Shown one piece after another: positions 1 to 5,931 of a stretch of DNA of 8,454 nucleotides; position 1 is the stretch's first letter, and each line of letters begins with the position of its first letter. A model generated the notes under the pieces. The model worked only from the letters and a program-made list of their open reading frames with translations, was not told the origin of the DNA and did no database searches. The stretch comes from Methanoculleus marisnigri (GTDB lineage Archaea; Halobacteriota; Methanomicrobia; Methanomicrobiales; Methanoculleaceae), in NCBI GenBank assembly GCA_002503885.1, contig DASQ01000122.1:24199-32652 (forward strand), in the 5' to 3' direction. The translations under genes and the position numbers were made by a program.

Positions 1-1538
1 TGCCCCACAACGCTACAGGCGTGCTGGAGGAAGAACTGCGCTACCGCACCGGGAACGGGGATCTATCGCTCATATTCCCGAAAGGTGCCAGGGTAACCGA
101 CGGCACGGGTGCTACAGTCACATCGGTGACGATCAGGGCGGTGCAGGACCTGCTCCCGGTTTCGGGGACAGCGATGGATCGGATCTACGGTATCGCCCCG
201 AAAGACGCGACGGCACAGATCCCGTTCTCCGTCACACTACACCCCGGGGAGGCAGCCCGCGATGCGGCATGGTACCGCTACGATGCCAATGGAGCTGCCT
301 GGCAGCAGGTCGCCACCACGATCGACCTCACAAACGGAACGGTGACGGCATACCCTGAGAGATTCGGGATCTACGGGGTGGCCATACCGTTGCCGGCGAC
401 ACTCACGGTCAGTTCAAACCCTGCCGGCGCGCGGATCCACCTCGACGGCGCGTACATCGGGAAGGTCACCCCGGCCATCATCAGCCCTGCAGAGCCCGGA
501 AACCACACCATCCGTCTGGAATTCGAGCAGTTCATGCCATACGAAGCAACCGTCATGGTCCCGGACGATACGACACTGTTCGGAGACCTTACCCCTGCCG
601 GCGGCTACGCCGGTCTCAGTAGACTGAAACTCGACGAACCGCAGATGGAACCGGGGCAGGACAGGACCGGCGGCATCTACGTCACTTCCCAGCCCACCGG
701 GGCCACAATCATCATCGACGGGAAAAAGATGACCTCCACGACACCCCGTGTTGTCCTGGGTATCAGAGAAGGGAGCCATACGGTGCAGGTAGTCAAGGAG
801 GGCCAGTCGTTCAACACCCCGACGAAGACGGTATGGGTGGAGAGAGACTGCGTCACTCCTGTCCTGATAGAAGCGCAGGAGCAGACCATCGTCCGGAAGG
901 TATCTCTCTCATCGGATGATTACGTGGGCAAAGGGTGGACCGTGAACGGTAAGGGGCCGGTCTTCAGGCTGCCCCGGACGATCGAAGTAGCCGGCGGGAA
1001 CTCGTTCATCACGGTCAATGACGGCGACCGCTACCTCTCCCACCGGATCACCGTGACCGAGACAGGGGAAACGGTCACGATCACGCCCGGGGACGCCACC
1101 TGCTGCGGCCTGCTCGTGGAGTCGAGCCCGGCGGGCGCCGAGATCCTGGTAGACGGCTTCAGGACCGGCCTCTGCACGCCCTACCTCATCAGGAACATCT
1201 CGGACGGGCCGCACGTCGTCACCGTCACCCGTCCGGGTTACCTGCCGGCCGAGCAGGAGATCCTGCTCACCGATGACCCGAACACCGAGACCGATAAACA
1301 CCTCACGTTCCGGCTTGATGCCTACCCCTACGGCAGCCTGAACGTGACCAGCGAGCCTGCCGGCGCACAGATCTACCTCTACAACAAGAACACCGGCGAG
1401 GTTACCCCCCACACCTTCCGGTATATGCCGATCGGGACGTATGAGGTGAAGGTCGTCGGGAACGCCACATTCCGGACGGCGGACGACGTCACCATCCGGC
1501 CATATGAGGTGACCGGGCGCGCGTTCAACCTGGTTTGA
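1..1538 (+). CDS. PEGA-repeat surface protein, 5' end cut by window edge
   Basis: The reading frame is open from the left edge to TGA at 1536-1538, so the true start lies upstream and the GTG at 21 is probably internal. Numbering residues from that GTG, residues 1-125 form a beta-rich domain with no family I can name. Four recognisable PEGA modules follow at about 126-190, 217-283, 361-432 and 437-505. Each opens with a beta strand followed by a P-x-G-A core (NPAGA, QPTGA, SPAGA, EPAGA). A fifth, degenerate module without that core sits at about 292-356. PEGA domains are small beta-sandwich repeats common in archaeal and bacterial secreted or surface proteins; the ligand is generally unknown. 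No C-terminal membrane segment is visible, so any signal peptide or anchor would be upstream. An extracellular location is inferred. An oligo-T run follows the stop. The domain family is secure, the exact role is not. Confidence 0.88.
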   Translation, partial: PHNATGVLEEELRYRTGNGDLSLIFPKGARVTDGTGATVTSVTIRAVQDLLPVSGTAMDRIYGIAPKDATAQIPFSVTLHPGEAARDAAWYRYDANGAAWQQVATTIDLTNGTVTAYPERFGIYGVAIPLPATLTVSSNPAGARIHLDGAYIGKVTPAIISPAEPGNHTIRLEFEQFMPYEATVMVPDDTTLFGDLTPAGGYAGLSRLKLDEPQMEPGQDRTGGIYVTSQPTGATIIIDGKKMTSTTPRVVLGIREGSHTVQVVKEGQSFNTPTKTVWVERDCVTPVLIEAQEQTIVRKVSLSSDDYVGKGWTVNGKGPVFRLPRTIEVAGGNSFITVNDGDRYLSHRITVTETGETVTITPGDATCCGLLVESSPAGAEILVDGFRTGLCTPYLIRNISDGPHVVTVTRPGYLPAEQEILLTDDPNTETDKHLTFRLDAYPYGSLNVTSEPAGAQIYLYNKNTGEVTPHTFRYMPIGTYEVKVVGNATFRTADDVTIRPYEVTGRAFNLV

Positions 1539-1555
1539 ACGGAACGCACACTCCC

Positions 1556-1561
1556 TTTTTT
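1556..1561 (+). terminator. Oligo-T terminator after the PEGA gene
   Basis: A run of six T in a pyrimidine-rich stretch begins 18 bases after the PEGA stop codon. Archaeal RNA polymerase terminates at such U-rich tracts without needing a hairpin. Inferred from position and composition. Confidence 0.5.
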
Positions 1562-1681
1562 CCTTGCTGGGGGATAGACAGCGATTCGGGGAATCCGGTC
1601 ACGTGGTACAGGCGGCAGCCCCCCGTGCTAAAGATTGCTTGCTGAACGCTGCCATCGGTATCTCCTAACGGCCGAACGCAC

Positions 1682-1724
1682 CGGCTCGCTGCCGAGCCGC
1701 GCTCCCCCGACCCCACGCGGGGAG
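1682..1724. repeat. GC-rich tandem inverted repeats in intergenic DNA
   Basis: Two adjacent inverted repeats lie in the 283-bp stretch between the PEGA gene and the small minus-strand gene. The first is CGGCTCG (1682-1688), a four-base loop, and CGAGCCG (1693-1699). The second is CTCCCC (1702-1707) with GGGGAG (1719-1724); an alternative inner pairing is CCCC (1711-1714) with GGGG (1719-1722). The elements could form consecutive hairpins in DNA or in a read-through transcript of either neighbour. They may be a dispersed intergenic repeat or a folded 3' region of the convergent transcripts. I see no tRNA, no convincing small gene and no strong minus-strand oligo-T terminator elsewhere in 1539-1821. 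Confidence 0.5.
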
Positions 1725-1821
1725 AGGCGGCGATGCGAGATCACCCCGCTGAGCGGATGGAGGCGCGGCCGCCAGCAGCCACGGGCCGGTGACTGCTCCT
1801 ATAGAGAATAGGCACCGCCAC

Positions 1822-2124
1822 CTAGCGGCGGTACATCGAGCAGAACCCTTCGCCCTTATCGTCCTCGCACTCGATTGCGGTGCCGTCCCGGATGAGGGTG
1901 TTGAACATGAGGGCGGCGTTGAGCAGATTTTCATCCGCGTTTGCGCCCTGCTTCACGCCGGAGAGAGCCTGGCGTTGCGGTGTCGGGATCGTCCGCCTGC
2001 CCACCCGGACACCCGCACAGTGCCGGCAGTAACTGCAGTGGGAGTGGACTGACACCTCACGGTCTGCGCATGCAACCGTCACCCGGTCCTTTGCATCGTC
2101 ACGGTGAAACTCAAGTGTCTTCAT
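1822..2124 (-). CDS. Small cysteine-rich hypothetical protein (100 aa)
   Basis: This ATG-started frame encodes 100 residues, stopping at TAG (1824-1822). I do not recognise a named family. It has six cysteines: C19, a compact group HSHCSYCRHC at 27-36 (C30, C33, C36, with H27, H29 and H35), and C86 and C95 near the C-terminus. The C-x2-C-x2-C cluster with flanking histidines suggests metal binding, either zinc or an iron-sulfur centre. Residues 60-80 look helical. There is no signal peptide or membrane segment, so it is probably cytoplasmic. No good Shine-Dalgarno sequence precedes the ATG, but a TATA-like sequence lies about 28 bases upstream, as expected for a leaderless transcript. It is divergent from tuf. 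Overlapping frames exist on the plus strand (1789-2052 and 1941-2285), but this one has the coherent Cys/His pattern. Expression is unproven. Confidence 0.6.
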   Translation of the reverse strand: MKTLEFHRDDAKDRVTVACADREVSVHSHCSYCRHCAGVRVGRRTIPTPQRQALSGVKQGANADENLLNAALMFNTLIRDGTAIECEDDKGEGFCSMYRR

Positions 2125-2135
2125 GGTACGAAGAC
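2117..2135. repeat. Inverted repeat straddling the start codon of the small gene
   Basis: GTCTTC (2117-2122) and GAAGAC (2130-2135) are perfect 6-base inverted arms separated by seven bases that include part of the minus-strand start codon region (2122-2124). It could be an operator for a dimeric regulator placed over the transcription start. A six-base repeat can also occur by chance. Confidence 0.3.
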
Positions 2136-2147
2136 GTAGATTTCCGG

Positions 2148-2155
2148 AGAATAAG
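2148..2155 (-). promoter_or_regulatory. Weak TATA-like element for the small minus-strand gene
   Basis: On the minus strand this reads CTTATTCT, centred about 28 bases before the ATG at 2124. That spacing would put the transcription start at or next to the start codon, giving a leaderless mRNA and matching the missing ribosome binding site. The match to an archaeal TATA box is imperfect. Confidence 0.3.
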
Positions 2156-2206
2156 ATTCTGTCGATTACCCGGGGTTTTGGGGAAATGCACGCTATCGGC
2201 GCGCAT

Positions 2207-2221
2207 AGAAATGCTTTATAT
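2207..2221 (+). promoter_or_regulatory. Archaeal BRE/TATA promoter of tuf
   Basis: GAAA at 2208-2211, then two bases, then CTTTATAT at 2214-2221 is a close fit to the archaeal BRE plus TATA arrangement. Transcription would be expected to start about 25 bases downstream, near 2243, leaving a leader of roughly 60 bases before tuf. This gives tuf-rpsJ its own promoter, and no fusA lies immediately upstream in the window. Confidence 0.6.
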
Positions 2222-2287
2222 GGAGGACGTCATACGTATAAGTTACTCGCATAAGCAGGCTGTTCGAACTGACAGGCCTATTTGAGT

Positions 2288-2292
2288 GGAGG
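2288..2292 (+). promoter_or_regulatory. Ribosome binding site of tuf
   Basis: GGAGG ends nine bases before the ATG at 2302. It supports that ATG as the start, as does the normal archaeal EF-1A N-terminus it gives. Confidence 0.75.
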
Positions 2293-2301
2293 ATACTATC
2301 T

Positions 2302-3579
2302 ATGGCAGCTGAAAAGCCCCACATGAATTTAGCAGTAATCGGACACATCGACCACGGGAAGTCTACTTCCGTCGGTCGGTTGCTCTTTGAGACCGGAGCC
2401 GTAGCGCCCCACATCATCGAGGGGTACAGGAAGGAGGCCGAATCCAAAGGTAAGGGCTCGTTCGAGTTCGCCTGGGTAATGGACAGTCTCAAGGAAGAGC
2501 GTGAACGTGGTATCACCATCGATATCGCCCACAAGCGGTTCGACACTGACAAGTTCTACTTCACCGTCGTGGACTGCCCCGGGCACCGTGACTTCGTCAA
2601 GAACATGATCACGGGCGCATCCCAGGCAGACGCCGCACTGCTGGTCGTCGCCGCACCTGACGGCGTGATGGAGCAGACCAAGGAACATGTCTTCCTGTCC
2701 CGTACGCTCGGCATCAACCAGCTGATCATCGGCATCAACAAGATGGATGCCGTCAAGTACGACGAGAAGCGCTTTAACGAGGTCAAGGAACAGCTCTCCC
2801 AGCTGCTCAAGATGGTCGGCTACAAGCCCGACGGCATCAACTTCATCCCGATGAGCGCATTCGTCGGCGACAACATCTCCAAGCCCAGTGCAAACACCCC
2901 CTGGTACAAGGGACCGACGCTACTCGCTGCACTCAACCTGCTCACCGAACCCGAGAAGCCCACAACCCTGCCCATGCGTCTCCCCATACAGGACGTCTAC
3001 TCCATCTCCGGTATCGGGACCGTGCCTGTCGGCCGTGTCGAGACCGGTGTGATGAAGAAGGGAATGAAGGTCAGCTTCATGCCCGCCAACAAAGAGGGTG
3101 AGATCAAGTCCATTGAGATGCACCACGAGGAGATCCCACAGGCGCTTCCGGGCGACAACGTCGGGTTCAACGTCCGTGGTATCGGCAAGGGGGACATCCG
3201 CCGTGGCGACGTCTGCGGTCCCGCCGACGTGCCGCCGACCGTTGCAGATGAGTTCATCGCGCAGGTCGTCGTGCTTCACCACCCCAGCGCCCTGACCGTC
3301 GGCTACACCCCGGTCTTCCACTGCCACACCGCTCAGGTCGCGTGCACCTTCGTCGAACTCCAGAAGAAGCTCGACCCCCGTACCGGTCAGGTCAAGGAAG
3401 AGAACCCCACGTTCCTCAAGACCGGCGATGCCGCGATCGTCAAGATCAAGCCTACTCAGCCCATGGTCATCGAGAAGGTCAAGGAGATCCCGCAGCTCGG
3501 ACGGTTCGCTGTCCGTGATATGGGATCGACCATTGCGGCAGGTGTGTGCATCAACATCACCCCCAAGCAGATGAGATAA
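2302..3579 (+). CDS. tuf: Translation elongation factor EF-1A (archaeal EF-Tu)
   Basis: This 425-residue GTPase delivers aminoacyl-tRNA to the ribosomal A site in the cytoplasm. All the expected nucleotide-binding motifs are visible: P-loop GHIDHGKST (14-22), switch I GITID (70-74), DCPGH (91-95), NKMD (146-149) and SAF (185-187). The two beta-barrel domains follow, with typical signatures such as the ISGIGTVPVGRVETG stretch beginning domain 2. Length is normal for archaeal EF-1A. The gene ends with tandem stops (TAA 3577-3579, TAG 3580-3582) and is followed 31 bases later by rpsJ, the usual archaeal partner. In many archaea fusA precedes tuf. Here the upstream neighbour is an unrelated divergent small gene and tuf has its own promoter. 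The identification is secure. Confidence 0.98.
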   Translation: MAAEKPHMNLAVIGHIDHGKSTSVGRLLFETGAVAPHIIEGYRKEAESKGKGSFEFAWVMDSLKEERERGITIDIAHKRFDTDKFYFTVVDCPGHRDFVKNMITGASQADAALLVVAAPDGVMEQTKEHVFLSRTLGINQLIIGINKMDAVKYDEKRFNEVKEQLSQLLKMVGYKPDGINFIPMSAFVGDNISKPSANTPWYKGPTLLAALNLLTEPEKPTTLPMRLPIQDVYSISGIGTVPVGRVETGVMKKGMKVSFMPANKEGEIKSIEMHHEEIPQALPGDNVGFNVRGIGKGDIRRGDVCGPADVPPTVADEFIAQVVVLHHPSALTVGYTPVFHCHTAQVACTFVELQKKLDPRTGQVKEENPTFLKTGDAAIVKIKPTQPMVIEKVKEIPQLGRFAVRDMGSTIAAGVCINITPKQMR

Positions 3580-3593
3580 TAGGGTACCTATAA

Positions 3594-3604
3594 TTTTTTG
3601 GTGG
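3594..3604 (+). promoter_or_regulatory. Oligo-T tract and ribosome binding site between tuf and rpsJ
   Basis: Six T (3594-3599) are followed directly by GGTGG (3600-3604), which lies six bases before the rpsJ ATG at 3611 and can serve as a moderate Shine-Dalgarno sequence. The T tract could cause partial termination after tuf and so raise EF-1A output over uS10, whose cellular demand is lower. The regulatory role is inference. Confidence 0.4.
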
Positions 3605-3610
3605 TTAAAC

Positions 3611-3919
3611 ATGCAGAAGGCCAGAATACGTCTTTCCGGAACCGACTTCGAAAAACTCGAGATGGTCTGTAATAAGATCAAAGAGATAGCAGAGCGCACC
3701 GGCGTCAATCTGGCAGGTCCGATCCCGCTGCCCACGAAGAAGCTCGTGGTGCCCACCAGGAAAAGCCCTGACGGCGAAGGTACCGCAACCTGGGATCGCT
3801 GGCAGATGCGAGTGCACAAGAGACTCATCGACATTGATGCCGACGAGCGTGCACTGCGCCAGCTGATGCGCATTCAGGTTCCAAAAGACATCGGCATTGA
3901 AATTGTGCTGGAGAGGTGA
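3611..3919 (+). CDS. rpsJ: 30S ribosomal protein uS10 (S10)
   Basis: The 102-residue product is a typical archaeal uS10, a component of the 30S subunit head. Characteristic stretches are ARIRLSGTD near the N-terminus, GPIPLPTKK around residues 36-44, the basic loop with RWQMRVHKR near 63-71, and the C-terminal VPKDIGIEIVLER, which fits the end of the family. Length is standard. The gene is 31 bases downstream of tuf. Its stop codon TGA (3917-3919) overlaps the AGGTGA ribosome binding site of the following gene, so the next gene is probably co-transcribed and perhaps translationally linked. Confidence 0.98.
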   Translation: MQKARIRLSGTDFEKLEMVCNKIKEIAERTGVNLAGPIPLPTKKLVVPTRKSPDGEGTATWDRWQMRVHKRLIDIDADERALRQLMRIQVPKDIGIEIVLER

Positions 3920-3931
3920 GGTGAGAGCGGC

Positions 3932-5626
3932 GTGAAGGCCGCAGTGTTCGCGGCACGGGCCCGTGAACAACTCTCATTCGAGGGGTTTTTTCTCCTCATA
4001 CTTCTGGTCACAATTGCTCTCCGTTTTTACGCACTTGATTTGAAACTCTTTCACCACGACGAGGCTATTCACGCGTGGTTTTCGTATAAACTCCTGACCG
4101 AAGGGGTCTATAGTTACGATCCCATGTACCATGGGCCGTTCCTCTACTACGTGACGGCCGGGATCTTCTCGCTCCTCGGGGACTCCGATCTCGTGGGCCG
4201 GCTCATTCCGGCGCTGCTCGGCACCCTGATCGTCCCGCTGCTCTATCCGATCTATAAACTCGGCTATCTCGATAAGAAGCAGACCCTGATAGCGGCGCTC
4301 TTCCTTGCCGTATCTCCAAACATGGTCTATTTCTCACGGTTTCTGCGAAACGACATCTTCATCGCCTTCTTTTCGATGGTGCTCCTCGTCGCCCTCCTCT
4401 ACTACTTCGAGCGGCAGAAGATGCGGTATGCACTCATCGCCGGAGCGGCGATCGGTCTCGGGATGACCGCAAAGGAGAACATGCCGATCATCGTCCTGAT
4501 CTTCGGGGTATACCTCCTCTACCTTGTCTGGACAAGGAAGGTGCGACTGCCGACTCACTGGGTCCGGGATCTCGCGCTCGGCGCATTCGTCGCGGTCGGG
4601 ATCATGGCGGTCCTCTACTCCTCCTTCGGCGCTCATCCGGAGGTGCTCATGGACGGGTGGCTCCGGGCAATCGAGCACTGGACTTCGATGCACCAGGCGC
4701 AACGCCTCGGTGGTCCGCCGTACTTCTACATCCTGCTCTTCATCCTCTACGAAGTGCCGATCCTGATCCTCGCCGTGGTCGGTACTCTGCAGTTCATCGA
4801 CATCCCCGGCATCGTCTCCCGCTGGAAGGAGCGACGGGCATCTCACGAGGGAGTCGCGGAGGTTGGAGCCCGGAGCGTATATTACGGGGACGTTCCAGAG
4901 GAAGAGGAGACCCAGGAGGTTACACCCCCCTCCTTTAAGGAGACAGGGGGCTGGAAAGACCGGCTCCGTGAGTTCTTCTCCCGCGGGGAGGGAATCCAAC
5001 CGATCGACCGGCAGAAAGAGTTCGCACGGTTCGCCATCTTCTGGATGCTTCTCTCACTTGCGGTCTACGCCTACATCGGCGAGAAGGTGCCGTGGCTGAT
5101 CCTTCACCAGCTCCTGCCCATGATCTTCGTTGCGGTCTATGCGATGACCACGAAGAAAGCGGTCATCGCCGTCGTGGCAAGCGTCTTCCTGGTCGCCATG
5201 ACGCTCCATGTGGTGTTCACCCCTGCAGACATCAACGAACCCATCGTGCAGGTGCAGAACTCCGAAGACCTGCGGGAGGTCTTCGCGAAGATCGATGCCG
5301 TGGACAAAGTGGCGGTCGCGACAGACTCCTACTGGCCGCTGCCCTGGTATTACCGGGGTGAACGCGCCTCAAAGCTCAGTTACTACAGCCAGAAGGTGAG
5401 CGAGCCGACGATATACGGAGGGGACTTTGACCTGGTGCTCACCCACGATGGCGATACCTACCCAACCCTGGAGGGCTACGTGAAGGAGACGAGCCGGCTG
5501 AACTACTGGTTCTCGTACGATGAGAACAAAGAGAGGCTGCTCGAGTACTACTTCCTGCGGGATGGGAAATCGGGGAGCAGAAACCTCGAGGTATTCTCCA
5601 GGGTCCCCGCAGGGACGACCGCGTAG
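3932..5626 (+). CDS. Agl23/TIGR03663-like membrane protein (GT39-type glycosyltransferase fold)
   Basis: The gene starts with GTG at 3932, seven bases after AGGTGA (3919-3924). It encodes 564 residues with about nine or more hydrophobic membrane segments between residues 17 and 430. The first is at 17-36, followed by the motif HHDEAIH (41-47), whose D43-E44 pair matches the acidic catalytic or substrate-binding position of PMT/GT39-type, dolichol-phosphate-sugar-using enzymes. Further family-like features are DPMYHGP (63-69), SRFLRND (135-141), KENMP (181-185) and GEKVPWL (383-389). This pattern fits the family annotated as flippase activity-associated protein Agl23 (TIGR03663). An unusually acidic hydrophilic loop covers about 295-362, and a soluble C-terminal domain follows from about 431. 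The likely role is glycan transfer or lipid-linked glycan handling for surface glycoproteins, but substrate and activity are inferred. It sits 12 bases after rpsJ with no other glycosylation genes in view. Confidence 0.85.
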   Translation: MKAAVFAARAREQLSFEGFFLLILLVTIALRFYALDLKLFHHDEAIHAWFSYKLLTEGVYSYDPMYHGPFLYYVTAGIFSLLGDSDLVGRLIPALLGTLIVPLLYPIYKLGYLDKKQTLIAALFLAVSPNMVYFSRFLRNDIFIAFFSMVLLVALLYYFERQKMRYALIAGAAIGLGMTAKENMPIIVLIFGVYLLYLVWTRKVRLPTHWVRDLALGAFVAVGIMAVLYSSFGAHPEVLMDGWLRAIEHWTSMHQAQRLGGPPYFYILLFILYEVPILILAVVGTLQFIDIPGIVSRWKERRASHEGVAEVGARSVYYGDVPEEEETQEVTPPSFKETGGWKDRLREFFSRGEGIQPIDRQKEFARFAIFWMLLSLAVYAYIGEKVPWLILHQLLPMIFVAVYAMTTKKAVIAVVASVFLVAMTLHVVFTPADINEPIVQVQNSEDLREVFAKIDAVDKVAVATDSYWPLPWYYRGERASKLSYYSQKVSEPTIYGGDFDLVLTHDGDTYPTLEGYVKETSRLNYWFSYDENKERLLEYYFLRDGKSGSRNLEVFSRVPAGTTA

Positions 5627-5646
5627 AGAGCGTGGACCAGCGATTC

Positions 5647-5652
5647 TTTTTT
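5647..5652 (+). terminator. Oligo-T terminator of the tuf-rpsJ-Agl23 unit
   Basis: Six T begin 20 bases after the Agl23-like stop codon (5624-5626). It is a plausible archaeal U-tract terminator. The neighbouring gene on the other side is convergent, which fits a transcription end here. Confidence 0.55.
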
Positions 5653-5657
5653 GCAGC

Positions 5658-5684
5658 GTCAACCGGCCCCGGCTGAGGGCGGGG
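5658..5684. repeat. Hairpin sequence resembling an IS200/IS605-type end (copy A)
   Basis: GTCAAC (5658-5663) is followed by CCCCG (5667-5671), an eight-base loop, and CGGGG (5680-5684). Bases 5658-5676 align without gaps to 8333-8351, with 15 of 19 identical. A GTCAAC-like flank next to a GC hairpin with a TGA-containing loop resembles the subterminal hairpins of IS200/IS605 and TnpB-only elements, seen from their right end. That family assignment is from memory of such sequences. No transposase or tnpB accompanies it, so it would be a remnant or a non-autonomous element. Confidence 0.35.
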
Positions 5685-5724
5685 ACCTCCTGCCCGTCGC
5701 CATCGTGAAGAGGCGTTCTCAGCA

Positions 5725-5739
5725 CCGGGAACTTCCCGG
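5725..5739. repeat. Near-perfect palindrome
   Basis: CCGGGAA (5725-5731) and TTCCCGG (5733-5739) are exact complements around one central base. It can form a five-pair stem with a five-base loop or serve as a binding site for a dimeric protein. It lies 41 bases from the preceding hairpin, inside the convergent intergenic region, so it may be part of the same remnant element or of a shared 3' end. Confidence 0.5.
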
Positions 5740-5906
5740 ACCTATTAATCGCCTGGAATATCAGACCATGGGCAACTAAAGGTCATGAGGGAGTTAGCCC
5801 CCCGCCAGAGGAACCTCAGGAGACCTGGATAACGATAGAGCGCGTCCCGGGAGAAGCAGTACACCAGGCACGACACCAAGGGAAGATTGAGCAATAGAGG
5901 GATGTG

Positions 5907-5913
5907 AAAAAAA
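5907..5913 (-). terminator. Oligo-T terminator of the cetZ operon
   Basis: On the minus strand this is a run of seven T, 18 bases past the TAA stop (5934-5932) of the membrane-protein gene, within a pyrimidine-rich context. It fits an archaeal terminator for the two-gene operon. Confidence 0.6.
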
Positions 5914-5931
5914 GAGGGTTTGTCGCCGGGG

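Larger units (their letters stand above)
5627..5931. other. Convergent intergenic region with possible mobile-element remnant
   Basis: These 305 bases separate two converging transcription units. I see no credible gene. The frame 5745-6011 on the minus strand overlaps the end of the real membrane-protein gene in another phase and shows no domain. The stretch holds the two flanking oligo-T terminators, the hairpin at 5658-5684, a palindrome at 5725-5739, and a 12-base block (5857-5868, CAGTACACCAGG) matching 11 of 12 bases at 8387-8398 near the right edge. Together these suggest a decayed copy of an element also present at the right end of the window. Confidence 0.4.

Noticed and set aside
1525..1934. 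Minus-strand frames in the 1539-1821 intergenic region
   Set aside because: They overlap the PEGA 3' end or the Cys-rich gene, are Ala/Arg/Pro-rich, and have no ribosome binding site or motif.
1941..2285. Plus-strand frame of 114 aa overlapping the tuf promoter
   Set aside because: It runs through the tuf TATA box and predicted transcription start and opposes the Cys-rich gene. Its composition is Pro/Ser/Arg-rich, like a shadow frame of GC-rich DNA.
2920..3873. Long minus-strand frame of 317 aa opposite tuf and rpsJ
   Set aside because: It is entirely antisense to two certain genes. GC-rich codon use makes long antisense frames common, and no domain is visible.
4334..4999. Minus-strand frame of 221 aa opposite the Agl23-like gene
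   Set aside because: It is antisense to a well-supported membrane protein. The product is low-complexity, rich in Asp/Glu/Arg, with no recognisable fold.
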